From CAYNWT01 sp964450955 (GTDB lineage Bacteria > Planctomycetota > Planctomycetia > Planctomycetales > Planctomycetaceae): a stretch of DNA of 64,000 nucleotides. The notes beneath the pieces were generated by a model, which saw nothing but the letters and a program-made list of their open reading frames with translations, searched no databases and was not told where the DNA came from. Positions 54,527-63,547 of the stretch are shown here, piece by piece. Where the stretch lies: the NCBI GenBank assembly GCA_964450955.1, contig CAYVFI010000003.1, positions 186,001-250,000 on the forward strand, written 5' to 3'. How positions within the stretch are numbered: the stretch's first letter is position 1; the number at the start of each line of letters is the position of its first letter. Both the position numbers and the translations under genes were made by a program.

Positions 54527-55561
54527 ATGACGACTAAGAAACAAGATTCGACAGCACCACCCCTCAAGGATGGCCCGTTTTTTCTGGGGATTGACCTGGG
54601 CGGGACGAACATAAAGGCGGGGGTCGTTGCAGACTGTGGTACACCCATGTCCAAGTGCACGACCCGCACACACGCGACCGAAGGACCTGTGCCGGGAATC
54701 AGGCGGATGTGCGAAGTGGGCGCCGATGCCATCCGTGACGCGGGACTCGACCTCTCCGATATCAGCGCGGTCGGCGTCGCTACGCCTGGAACCATGGACA
54801 TCCCCGGCGGAATGCTGTTAGCCCCACCCAACCTGCCCGGTTGGAACGACGTCCCGGTTCGGCAACAAATCCACGATCACTTCAAAAAGCCAACCACACT
54901 CCAAAACGACGCTAACGCGGCCGCCTATGGCGAATACTGGGCTGGCGCGGCGAAGGATGCCAGCAGCCTGGCGTTCTGGACGCTGGGCACGGGAGTCGGT
55001 GGTGGCATCATTATTGGCGACACCATTATCGAAGGGCAGCACTCGCACGGTTCAGAATGCGGACACCTGATTCTGGAGATGGAAGGCGGACGACTTTGCG
55101 AGGGCACCCAGCAGTGGGGCACACTGGAAGCCTACGCCAGCGCGACCGCGTTGATTAAGCGGTGCAGCGAAGCTCTTGAGGCAGGTTGCAAGACTTCGAT
55201 TCGAACCAGAATTGACGCCGGCGAAGAATTGACACCAATCCTCATAGCGGCCGAAGCCAAAGCCGGCGACGAACTTGCCGACCAACTTATCATGGAAACA
55301 GCTCGCTACCTGGGCGTCGGAACAACAACGGTAATCCACATCATTAACCCGGCGATGGTGTTGATTGGCGGAGCTATGACGTTCGGCCGGCACGACACCG
55401 AACTTGGCCGGCGCTTTCTGGAACGCATCTGTGAGGAAGTTAAGCAACGCGCGTTCAACGTTCCGGCTCAGAACACGATTATCGACTACGCCACCCTTGG
55501 TGGAGACGCCGGCTTCATTGGCGCGGCAGGCTGCGCGCGGCTGGAATTTGGTCGGCAGTAA
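54527..55561 (+). CDS. ROK family sugar kinase (glucokinase-like) with degenerate zinc motif
   Basis: The 344-residue protein has the ATP-binding DLGGTNIKAG at residues 23-32, the catalytic region LQNDANAAAYGEYW with Asp128, the glycine-rich GTGVGGGIIIG, and the second phosphate loop GGDAGFIGAAG near the C-terminus. This is the ROK layout, and glucose or a related hexose is the likely substrate. The ROK zinc site normally reads CxCGxxGCxE; here residues 191-201 are CEGTQQWGTLE, leaving one Cys plus His180. The start codon ATG has no strong ribosome-binding site. It is divergent from the sigma factor gene with about 196 bases between. Confidence 0.92.
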   Translation: MTTKKQDSTAPPLKDGPFFLGIDLGGTNIKAGVVADCGTPMSKCTTRTHATEGPVPGIRRMCEVGADAIRDAGLDLSDISAVGVATPGTMDIPGGMLLAPPNLPGWNDVPVRQQIHDHFKKPTTLQNDANAAAYGEYWAGAAKDASSLAFWTLGTGVGGGIIIGDTIIEGQHSHGSECGHLILEMEGGRLCEGTQQWGTLEAYASATALIKRCSEALEAGCKTSIRTRIDAGEELTPILIAAEAKAGDELADQLIMETARYLGVGTTTVIHIINPAMVLIGGAMTFGRHDTELGRRFLERICEEVKQRAFNVPAQNTIIDYATLGGDAGFIGAAGCARLEFGRQ

Positions 55562-55639
55562 ATCTGGTCATCGTCGTCGAACACTGCGTGCGGCCGCGTT
55601 CCGCAGAAGCACAGACTTGCAGAGTCCGGCGACACGACG

Positions 55640-56485
55640 CTAGTTTTGATTGCCGTTGGTAAAGTCCGGTGGCTTTGTAATGAACTCCGTTAGATCGATG
55701 CCGCCTTTTTGGTCGGACTCAATCAGTTTCAGACGCTTCTCAATTTCGTGCAGCCGCTGTTCCAGAAGTGGATGGAAAATCTCTTCTTCCATGTTCCGAT
55801 CTGGTTCAGGAACCGTTGGATAATCCAACTGCCGCTGCAGCGCGGCGAACATGTACAGCAGCTCGCGGCCGATGTTGGCTTTCGCGATCCGGCCTTCCTG
55901 AGCACCAAACAGGGGCGGGTCGTCACGATCGGTAATTTTCTGGTCGATGCGAAACTGCTCTGATGCTCCGTAAATAAACCCAGCCAGGTCGCGCGTTCCC
56001 AGCTGCTTCTCCAGCCGAATAATCCAGCGTTTCCAATGTTGGTCGTAGAACCGATCTTCGGCCATCGCCTTCATGCCGTCTTTGTAGCCAAGGCGATTTC
56101 GAGCAATCGATTCAAACTGATAAACAAACAGCCCCGGCATCGTCGCTTCGCCGGCCAGGTACTCGGCTTCGCGTTCAAGAACCTGCAACGCCACCCGCTG
56201 GTCAAACTTCGAACGATCGTCTTCGGCTCGAGACAGAACGAAAGTCTGGAACGAGCTGAAGTAGTGCTTCAGCTTCCCCATCGCATCGCTAATACGGCCA
56301 CTCAGCATGATCTCGCCGCGCAGAAAGTCGATCGCCATTGGCAGTCGTGTCGTGGCGAGAATCTCTTCATGGATCGTTTGCAGGATTTCCTGTGACGGAA
56401 TCTTTGCGTCTAAGCGTTCGCGGTAGACGCGAAAAAAATACGCCTGCTCGATGTGTTCCGAGCGATCAAGAGCTTCTGAAGACAT
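55640..56485 (-). CDS. Conserved-looking cytoplasmic protein of unknown function
   Basis: The 281-residue protein has no signal peptide or membrane segment. It is mostly helical: residues 1-110 hold a long stretch with EILATTRLPMAIDFLRGEIM, the middle contains RWIIRLEKQLGTRDLAGFIYG, and residues about 235-265 (EEEIFHPLLEQRLHEIEKRLKLIE) look like a coiled coil. It begins 16 nt after the stop of the kinase gene on the same strand, so it probably shares its transcript. I do not recognise a family; a partner or substrate of the kinase is only a guess from position. Confidence 0.68.
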   Translation of the reverse strand: MSSEALDRSEHIEQAYFFRVYRERLDAKIPSQEILQTIHEEILATTRLPMAIDFLRGEIMLSGRISDAMGKLKHYFSSFQTFVLSRAEDDRSKFDQRVALQVLEREAEYLAGEATMPGLFVYQFESIARNRLGYKDGMKAMAEDRFYDQHWKRWIIRLEKQLGTRDLAGFIYGASEQFRIDQKITDRDDPPLFGAQEGRIAKANIGRELLYMFAALQRQLDYPTVPEPDRNMEEEIFHPLLEQRLHEIEKRLKLIESDQKGGIDLTEFITKPPDFTNGNQN

Positions 56486-56501
56486 ACTGTGTTCGTTGGT
56501 T

Positions 56502-57893
56502 CTAGTTGATGTCCATGCCGGTCAGTTGTCGTTCGATGTCGTCAGCGTGGATACCGACTTCCCAGACGCTGCGCCGCACTTCTTCTGAATTGACGGTTCC
56601 GCGCGGGTAGGTGTCAACGGTGACAAAGTGTGCAACACCATCAATATCGCGAATCGCAACGGCGCCGTGCAACATTCCTGAATTCACTCGCAGTGCCGCT
56701 TCGTAGTAGTCAGTCTCAGCCGGACAACACACGCTATAAATCACCAGCAGGCGTTCGCTGGCGCTGTGCCCGCTGGTTTCAACGCACACCTTCTGGCCGC
56801 GACCATTCGGGAACTTCAGGTTCACCGTGTAGGCTTCGCCGTCTCGCTGCCAGGAGATTTGTTTTTCGTGCTCGAACGCCTCGTACAAAAGCGACTCAAC
56901 ATCACGAATCGAACCAAGCACCGCGCGAAGCAGGTGGGCGGCCGCGAACGCATCGCGAGGGCGGGTTGACGGGCCTTTGGCCAACAGCAGGTTCAACGCC
57001 TCCGCCATTTCCAGCGTCACCGCACGGTTGTACCGACGAGCGCTCGGGATTGGGTCGGTCAGTACCGCGTGCATCAGATCCGGAAACGAACTTCCGTGGT
57101 AGGGCAGTTTCCCGGTGAGTAACAGGAAGTAGCAGACACCCAGTGAGTACACATCCGACGCCGGAGTTGCGGCTTCTCCCTGGTACACTTCAGGAGCCAT
57201 AAAGTTGGGCGTGCCGGCAAGGTACCGCTTGCCCTTGTCGGCCACGACTCGTTTGGCCAAACCAAAGTCTGCAATCTTCGGAAGGCCGCTGGCCGTCATT
57301 AAAACATTGTCGGGCTTCAAATCGCGATGCACGATGCCGCGTTGATGAGCCGATGCCAGGCCGTCTGCGATGCTGGCCACCAACGACGTCGCTCGGTCCG
57401 CGGCAAGCTTGCCTTCATCGTCAATCAGATTCTGAAGCGACCGACCCGGTACGTATTCCATTTCCAGAAAATGCAAGCCATCCGCTTCGCCGATCGCGTG
57501 AATGGTGACAATGTTCGGGTGAATCATCGATGCGGCCGACTGCCCTTCGTGCATGAACCGCTGCACGTAGTCGATGTCACGAGACACCGATTGTGGTGAG
57601 AGAACCTTCAACGCGCATTCGCGTTCGAGCCGTTTGTGTCGAGCCAGATAAACCAGGCCCATGCCGCCGGCACCCAACAGCGTTTGGCACTCGTAAACGC
57701 CAAGTTCCTTGCCAGCCAGATCAAGGGTTGCTGAATCTTTGTTGGTGAGAGCCGTTTCGCTTTCGATGTTTCCAATGCGGGTCATCAACAGCGTGTCGGC
57801 CAGCTGCAAATGCGACGTCGAAACCCGTTCGTTGCCACAGCGAGGGCACGCGTGGGCTCCCGCGAACAGCTCGTTACAGCCCGCACAATACAT
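56502..57893 (-). CDS. Ser/Thr protein kinase with N-terminal zinc ribbon
   Basis: A GTG at 57929 would add 12 residues, but the ATG at 57893 has AGGAG just upstream and begins right at the zinc ribbon (MYCAGC and, ten residues on, CPRC: C3, C6, C16 and C19). The kinase domain (about residues 65-325) has GAGGMG (74-79), the ATP-binding Lys96, HRDLKPDN with Asp191 and DFG at 209-211, so it should be active. After the kinase comes a domain of about 120 residues with KVCVETSG and VRRSVWEVGIHADDIERQL; its family is uncertain, perhaps YbjN-like. No membrane helix is present, unlike many PknB-type kinases, so it is probably cytoplasmic. The gene precedes the unknown protein at 55640. Confidence 0.92.
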   Translation of the reverse strand: MYCAGCNELFAGAHACPRCGNERVSTSHLQLADTLLMTRIGNIESETALTNKDSATLDLAGKELGVYECQTLLGAGGMGLVYLARHKRLERECALKVLSPQSVSRDIDYVQRFMHEGQSAASMIHPNIVTIHAIGEADGLHFLEMEYVPGRSLQNLIDDEGKLAADRATSLVASIADGLASAHQRGIVHRDLKPDNVLMTASGLPKIADFGLAKRVVADKGKRYLAGTPNFMAPEVYQGEAATPASDVYSLGVCYFLLLTGKLPYHGSSFPDLMHAVLTDPIPSARRYNRAVTLEMAEALNLLLAKGPSTRPRDAFAAAHLLRAVLGSIRDVESLLYEAFEHEKQISWQRDGEAYTVNLKFPNGRGQKVCVETSGHSASERLLVIYSVCCPAETDYYEAALRVNSGMLHGAVAIRDIDGVAHFVTVDTYPRGTVNSEEVRRSVWEVGIHADDIERQLTGMDIN

Positions 57894-58173
57894 CCGCTCC
57901 TGGAAGTCTTCTTTTGCTGTTCGCTGCACTTAACCGGGGCTCTCAACTTATGTCACCGCGGAACATGTTCCTTTGGGGCAACGCGGTGGACTGATCCGGA
58001 GAGGTCCGAACAACGTTCCTCAACCTGAGCGGTTTAGGAACCTCTAGACTGTCCGGTGTGACCTTGCCGTGTACACTTCAATCATAAGGCTATTCGGTGG
58101 CACATTGGTGTTCCTGGCAACAAAAAAACCACCGAACCGCTAATCAACCCTAAACATCTGATACGAGTAGCCC

Positions 58174-59355
58174 GTGACTGATCTTTTCAGCGAAATCAGC
58201 GAATCTCAGAGCTCCTCAAACGGAGCAGAGAGCCAGTACAGCGTTGACAGTTCGCCCAGCTTAGCACCGCTTGAACTCGATTCGGCTGTCACCGAACACG
58301 ATCCGAAACCTCACCCCGGCCTGATCGGGGCAGTTGCAGTCACAGCTGCCTTTCCACTAACCGGGTTCTTTGCCGCCATCCCTGTTGTCATCCTTATCAG
58401 TGTTTTTGCCGGCACCGCTGACGTGGCGGGCCACCAAACCGCACTGATTAGCGGCTCGCAGGGGGGCGTCTTGTTGTGTGCCCTGTTTGCTGCTGCGGCA
58501 TGTACATGGATTGCAAAGCATCGCGTTTTCTCGCTGGCCCCAATCCGCATCCTCCATCTCTTCGCGTTAGTTGCATTGGTTCTCCCAACCACTCTGCTGG
58601 CCCGATCATGCTACGACGTGGCCTTCATGGGCTGGTCTCAAGTGACCGACGCGATTCCGTCTCTGAAGTTCATGGACAACATGAATACGATGAAACAAAT
58701 GGAAGAGTTCATCACCAACGTCCCATTTGGCCTGTTGCTGTTCTCCGTTGCCGTTGTGCCGGCTTTGGCAGAAGAGATCTTCTTCCGGGGTATCATCGGT
58801 CGTGGGCTGAAAGCTCGCTACGGGTTAGTCAGCGGGATCATCATGACATCTATCCTGTTCGGAATCGCCCACATGCACCCGGCCCACGCAGTTTCTGTGA
58901 TACCGCTGGGCATCACGATGCACGTGCTGTATGTCGCGACACGCAGCTTCTGGGCTCCGGTGCTGTTTCACTTCTGCAATAACGCGTTCGCTGTCGTTGG
59001 CGCAACAGTGGCTTTGAAACAGCAACAGGGACAACCAGTCCAGATAGCAGAAGCGCCCGTATTTCCATGGTGGATGATACTAGCCTGCGCTCTGAGCGTC
59101 GGTGCGTGGTACTACCTGCTGTCCGTCACCCGCACGCGCCTGCTGAAGACCGATGGAACCGACTGGGATCCGGGCTACGAATCCACTGAGACACCGCGCC
59201 ACATCAAAACGGTGCGGCACTACCCTGAGATGCCACTGGTGCCGAGCATCGTGGCCGTTTTGTGCGGCGGACTATTTCTAGTGGCATTGGTCGGCATGGG
59301 CGTCGTCAACATGCAGGGTTTGGATCAGGACGCCTTGATTTTGCTGCTGCGATAA
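58174..59355 (+). CDS. CPBP family intramembrane metalloprotease
   Basis: The GTG at 58174 gives a 393-residue protein. The first 48 residues are polar and Ser-rich. Hydrophobic segments follow at about 50-80, 95-115, 125-147, 183-200, 217-235 and further on. The CPBP/Abi motifs are present: AEEIFFRG with Glu200, Glu201 and Arg205, then FGIAHMHPAH with His233, and HFCNN with His266. The family is related to eukaryotic Rce1 (CAAX processing) and includes bacteriocin-immunity and regulatory proteases. Two final helices, one near 288-305 and one near 350-375, frame a cytoplasmic or lumenal loop. The substrate is unknown. It is divergent from the kinase gene. Confidence 0.92.
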   Translation: MTDLFSEISESQSSSNGAESQYSVDSSPSLAPLELDSAVTEHDPKPHPGLIGAVAVTAAFPLTGFFAAIPVVILISVFAGTADVAGHQTALISGSQGGVLLCALFAAAACTWIAKHRVFSLAPIRILHLFALVALVLPTTLLARSCYDVAFMGWSQVTDAIPSLKFMDNMNTMKQMEEFITNVPFGLLLFSVAVVPALAEEIFFRGIIGRGLKARYGLVSGIIMTSILFGIAHMHPAHAVSVIPLGITMHVLYVATRSFWAPVLFHFCNNAFAVVGATVALKQQQGQPVQIAEAPVFPWWMILACALSVGAWYYLLSVTRTRLLKTDGTDWDPGYESTETPRHIKTVRHYPEMPLVPSIVAVLCGGLFLVALVGMGVVNMQGLDQDALILLLR

Positions 59356-59382
59356 AGAGTGCTCGCACTAATGAACCGCGCG

Positions 59383-61041
59383 CTATGAGTAATCAATCCT
59401 CGCAGCCATCGGCATGCGGCGACCGGTTCCAAACGCTCTGGGCGACAGCTTAATGCCGGGCGGCATTTGGCGACGTTTGAACTCGTTCCTGTCGACCCGC
59501 TTCGCGACCCATTCGACAGTATCGCGTGGGAACTGTTCGCACAAACTTGCGACTGACGCGTCCTGTTCGATGAGCCCCTCAAGAATGGCATCCAAAACCG
59601 GGTAGGGCGGTAAGGCGTCCTGGTCAAACTGATCCGGAGCCAACTCGGCACTCGGCGGCTTGTCGATAATGTTGTTCGGGATAATCTCTTTGCCGGCGCG
59701 TTGGTTCACGTACTTTGACAGCCCATACACGTCGCGCTTCAGCAGGTCGGCCAGAACCGCAAAACCACCGCACATGTCGCCGTACAACGTGCAATAGCCA
59801 ACGGCCAGTTCGCTTTTGTTACCAGTCGCGAGCGCCATCCATCCGTGTTGATTGCTACGAACCATCACCATCGCGCCGCGGATTCTGGCTTGCAGGTTTT
59901 GCTCCGGCAGACCGGTCGGGTTTAGCTTCAAGTCATCCGCGATAACGGTCGTCGATTCAAATGCCGAGTGCACTTGATCAATTGGAACCACCTCCCAGTC
60001 AATGCCCAGCGCTTCCGCCAGTTGCCTTGCATCATCAACACTGTGATCGCTGCTGTAACGACTTGGAAGCAGCAACGCGTGCACGTGTTCCGGCCCAACC
60101 GCTTCCGCCGCAATACAGGCCGCCAGCGCGCTGTCGATTCCGCCGGACAGGCCCAGCACGCAGTCTGTGAAACCGCACTTGCGCAGGTAATCTTTCAATC
60201 CCAGCACCAAAGCCTGCAGCGTCTCTTCTTCAATGCCCGCGTCGATGTCGTCGATTGGAGCCGGCAGATCAGCAGTATCGATAACGGCCGAATCGGTTTC
60301 GAACGCGGTTAGCTGGTGAACCAGTTCGCCGTTCTTGTTCAGCACAAAGCTGGCTCCATCAAACACCAGGTCATCGTTGCCGCCCACCTGGTTCACAAAC
60401 ACCATCGGTAAGCCATGCTTCTTCGAGTGGGCACCCATTAGCTGTTGCCGACGTTCCAGTTTGCGGACTTCGAACGGGCTGGCAGAAAGGTTAATTAGTA
60501 TCTCCGCGCCGGCGCTTGCCAGTTGGCCGACGGGGTCTGTAAACCGCGCTGGTTCTTTGTCGTAGTGCGTATCCGGATCAGGCCACCACGCGTCTTCGCA
60601 AATGTGGACTCCCAGCTTGCAGCCTTTGAATTCAACCGGCGCAGCGGACTCAGCGCGACGGAAGTAGCGGCGTTCGTCGAACACGTCGTAGCTGGGAAGC
60701 AGGCACTTTTGCACCGTCGCCAAAACCTTCCCGTCACAAATCAGAGTCGCCGCGTTCGCGATTCTGTTGGCAGGAACGCCACGTCTGGTGGGATGGCCAA
60801 CAATCACGCCCAGCCCGGCCGGTATGCCGTTCGCCAAACTATCCACGGCGTCATCGCAGGTCTCAACAAACGCCTGTCTGGTCAGCAGGTCCTTGGGCGG
60901 GTATCCGCAAATGACCAGCTCCGAACACACCAACAAGTCGGCTCCGGCCGCTGCTGCGTCGGTTGCTGCCTTGAGAATCATTGTCGAGTTCCCGGCCACA
61001 TCGCCGACGATCGGGTTAAGCTGAGCGATCGCAATCTTCAT
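59383..61041 (-). CDS. nadE: Glutamine-dependent NAD+ synthetase
   Basis: The 552-residue protein has an N-terminal nitrilase-like glutaminase domain (about 1-260) with the Glu in LLVCSELVICGYPP, the Lys in KCLLPSYDVFDERRYF and the nucleophile Cys in HICEDAWWP. The C-terminal synthetase domain has the PP-loop LGLSGGIDSALAA and the adenylate region ATGNKSELAVGYCTLYGDM. It converts deamido-NAD to NAD with glutamine and ATP. The stop lies 15 nt from the next gene upstream in transcription (61056-61829), so it is likely the last gene of a leftward group with the SDR and nadB. Confidence 0.96.
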   Translation of the reverse strand: MKIAIAQLNPIVGDVAGNSTMILKAATDAAAAGADLLVCSELVICGYPPKDLLTRQAFVETCDDAVDSLANGIPAGLGVIVGHPTRRGVPANRIANAATLICDGKVLATVQKCLLPSYDVFDERRYFRRAESAAPVEFKGCKLGVHICEDAWWPDPDTHYDKEPARFTDPVGQLASAGAEILINLSASPFEVRKLERRQQLMGAHSKKHGLPMVFVNQVGGNDDLVFDGASFVLNKNGELVHQLTAFETDSAVIDTADLPAPIDDIDAGIEEETLQALVLGLKDYLRKCGFTDCVLGLSGGIDSALAACIAAEAVGPEHVHALLLPSRYSSDHSVDDARQLAEALGIDWEVVPIDQVHSAFESTTVIADDLKLNPTGLPEQNLQARIRGAMVMVRSNQHGWMALATGNKSELAVGYCTLYGDMCGGFAVLADLLKRDVYGLSKYVNQRAGKEIIPNNIIDKPPSAELAPDQFDQDALPPYPVLDAILEGLIEQDASVASLCEQFPRDTVEWVAKRVDRNEFKRRQMPPGIKLSPRAFGTGRRMPMAARIDYS

Positions 61042-61055
61042 CAGTGTCTCTTCTA

Positions 61056-61829
61056 TCAGTGAGCCGTCCAGCCGCCATCGACTGTCACAAGGCTGCCCGT
61101 CATGTAGCTTGACGCATCGCTTGCCAGGAATATGGCCGCGCCCTGGATTTCTTCCATCCGTCCCCAGCGATCCAACGCCACCGCGCCCACGATAAACTTC
61201 TTAGCTTCTTCCGAATCGGCAATCGGTTCGTTCATAGGAGTCAAAAACGGCCCCGGGCAAATCGCGTTGCAGTTGATTCCAAACGGAGCCAACTCCAGTC
61301 CCAACGCTCGAGTCATCTGAACCACCGCGCCTTTGCTGGCTGTGTAGGGCGTTCGGTTAGCCAGGCCAACCACGCCCAGCGTACTGGCCAGATTAATAAT
61401 GCGTCCCGACTTTGCGGCCTTCATGTGCGGAACCACCGCTTTCGCGCACAACCACAGGCCGTCGACGTTGATTTGTTGAACCTTGCGGAAGTCGTCGTAG
61501 CTCAGTTTGTCAATCGGGCCACGAATGTTGATGCCCGCATTGTTGATGAGAATGTCAATCCTGCCAAACTCTGACATCGCACGATCGACCATTGCAGCGA
61601 CGTCCGATTCGCTGGTGACATCGGCCCGCATCCCAATGGCCGTCCGACCGTGTTCGCTTTCAACTTTAGCCGCCGCGCTGGCAGCTTCTTCTTCGCTGCG
61701 ACTGACAAGCAAGACGTCCGCACCAGCCGACGCCAATCCGGCCGCCATCGATTCCCCAAGTCCCTTCGAACCGCCCGTCACAATCGCCGCGCGTCCACTA
61801 AGATCAAACTGCTTCAGTCCAGTTGCCAT
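61056..61829 (-). CDS. Short-chain dehydrogenase/reductase
   Basis: The 257-residue protein has the classical SDR features: TGGSKGLGE cofactor motif, NNAG, the catalytic Ser in NLASTLG, YTASK (YxxxK) and the VDGGW end. It has GGAG 8 nt upstream of the ATG. It fits the classical gluconate-5-dehydrogenase/KduD-like or glucose-dehydrogenase-like subgroup, but the substrate cannot be told. It lies 14 nt upstream of nadE and 60 nt downstream of nadB on the same strand. Confidence 0.93.
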   Translation of the reverse strand: MATGLKQFDLSGRAAIVTGGSKGLGESMAAGLASAGADVLLVSRSEEEAASAAAKVESEHGRTAIGMRADVTSESDVAAMVDRAMSEFGRIDILINNAGINIRGPIDKLSYDDFRKVQQINVDGLWLCAKAVVPHMKAAKSGRIINLASTLGVVGLANRTPYTASKGAVVQMTRALGLELAPFGINCNAICPGPFLTPMNEPIADSEEAKKFIVGAVALDRWGRMEEIQGAAIFLASDASSYMTGSLVTVDGGWTAH

Positions 61830-61889
61830 TGGTTCGCTCCAGGAAATCCATGCACAACGATTCGCCTACTCACCCGCGCTTCGCCGCGA

Positions 61890-63521
61890 CTATCGCGCTT
61901 CGCCCGGTGTGATGGCGATGTGGTCGGCCATGTCGGGGTTGGTCGCGGGATAGTCGCTGCGAAAATGCACGCCGCGGCTTTCGGTTCTGCGGATGGCGGC
62001 CGCAATCATGAGTCGCGACGCGGTCAGCAAATTTTGAAGTTCCCATCCCTCCGGACCGTCAAAGTTCCGAGCCAAAACATAGCGGCTCCAGAACTCAACC
62101 TGTTCCGCAGCCGCCGCCAGGTTATCAGCGTTGCGATTGATGCCAACATTCCGCCACATGAGACTGGTCAGCGAGTTCCGCAGGTCGCGGATGTCGAGAT
62201 CATCTTCGTCGTGGTTCTTACCAGGGCTGGGGTCGATTTCCGGAACGGTAAATGTGTCCGGCTGTTCCGCCGCACGACTGGATGCCTGCAGTCCGCAACG
62301 AAGCCCGTACACAAGTCCTTCCAGTAAGCTGTTCGAAGCCAATCGGTTGGCTCCATGCAGACCACTGGATGTCACTTCACCCGCGGCCAGCAGACCGGGC
62401 AGCGACGTTTGACCGTCAGTGTCGACCGTCAAGCCACCAATCATGTAATGCGCACCGGGGCGGACCGGGATGCGGTCGGTCGTGATGTCGATTCCGAATT
62501 CCGCACAGACTTTTCGAATGTGAGGGAACCGTTTGAGAACCGTTTCCTTGTCGATCGGAGTGAGATCCAGATAGACGCACGGATGATTCGTTTTCTGCAT
62601 CTGCGTGGTCATCGATTGGCTGACCACATCGCGCGGAGCCAACTCGGCTGCTTCGTTGTACTCGGGCATGAACCGGTGGCCGTCGCAGTCGACCAGATGA
62701 GCCCCCTCGCCACGCACTGCTTCGGTAATTAGATGCCGCGAACTTCCAGCGATGTAAAGGACTGTCGGGTGGAACTGCATGAACTCCATGTCCCGCAATT
62801 CTGCTCCGGCCCGAAACGCGAGGGAATGTCCATCTGCCGTTGCGATGGCCGGATTCGTTGTCTCTCGAAACATCGCACCGGCTCCACCGGTGGCGAGAAT
62901 CGTTTGCTTGGCCCAGACGAATGTCTTGCCGTAGCGTTCGCTCCAAACAAGACACCCGCGACACCGACCACGGTGGGTTAGCAAATCCAAAGTAAACGTC
63001 TTTTCCCAAATCTGCACATGCTGGCTGGACCTGGCGCGTTCGATAATTGCGCGCATGATTTCCTTGCCGGTGGCGTCGCCCAGTGCGTGTGCAATACGGC
63101 GATGACTGTGGCCGCCTTCCTGTGTCAGGGCCAGATCGCCTTCGACAGTGTCGAATTCTGTTCCGAGTTTGATGAGTTCTCGGATGCGTTCGGGAGCTTC
63201 TCCGCAGACCATCCTGACGATCTCAGCGTCGCACATGCCTTTACCCGCGGCCATGGTGTCGGCCGCGTGATCGGCGATGTCGTCGTTGGGATCCATGACC
63301 CCTGCGATACCGCCCTGCGCGTAGCTGCTGTTGGAATGAGCCAGCTTGTCTTTGGTAACAACCACGACCGACTGCGACGGATCAACAGCCAGCGCTGCGC
63401 GCAGGCCGGAGATGCCGCCACCGATGACCATGACGTCAGCAAAGAAGTGCGGAATTCGCTTGAGATCGAAGTCAACGAGGTACCGTCGCTTCAGGGGAAC
63501 GTTCAGATTATCCAGAGGCAT
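61890..63521 (-). CDS. nadB: L-aspartate oxidase
   Basis: The 543-residue flavoprotein has the FAD-binding GGGISGLRAAL, SNSSYAQGGIAGV, the conserved GGHSHRRI, the HPTVLYI and TEAVRGEGAHLVD active-site stretches, GAHYMIGGL and HGANRLASNSLLEGLVYG. The HSHRR and EAVRGEG patterns favour NadB over succinate dehydrogenase. It makes iminoaspartate, the first step of de novo NAD synthesis. The C-terminal helical part has RNVGINRN, as in NadB. It belongs to the same leftward group as nadE. nadA and nadC are not in this window. Confidence 0.94.
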   Translation of the reverse strand: MPLDNLNVPLKRRYLVDFDLKRIPHFFADVMVIGGGISGLRAALAVDPSQSVVVVTKDKLAHSNSSYAQGGIAGVMDPNDDIADHAADTMAAGKGMCDAEIVRMVCGEAPERIRELIKLGTEFDTVEGDLALTQEGGHSHRRIAHALGDATGKEIMRAIIERARSSQHVQIWEKTFTLDLLTHRGRCRGCLVWSERYGKTFVWAKQTILATGGAGAMFRETTNPAIATADGHSLAFRAGAELRDMEFMQFHPTVLYIAGSSRHLITEAVRGEGAHLVDCDGHRFMPEYNEAAELAPRDVVSQSMTTQMQKTNHPCVYLDLTPIDKETVLKRFPHIRKVCAEFGIDITTDRIPVRPGAHYMIGGLTVDTDGQTSLPGLLAAGEVTSSGLHGANRLASNSLLEGLVYGLRCGLQASSRAAEQPDTFTVPEIDPSPGKNHDEDDLDIRDLRNSLTSLMWRNVGINRNADNLAAAAEQVEFWSRYVLARNFDGPEGWELQNLLTASRLMIAAAIRRTESRGVHFRSDYPATNPDMADHIAITPGEAR

Positions 63522-63547
63522 GCTGGTGTCCGGTTCTTCTTCGTTGC

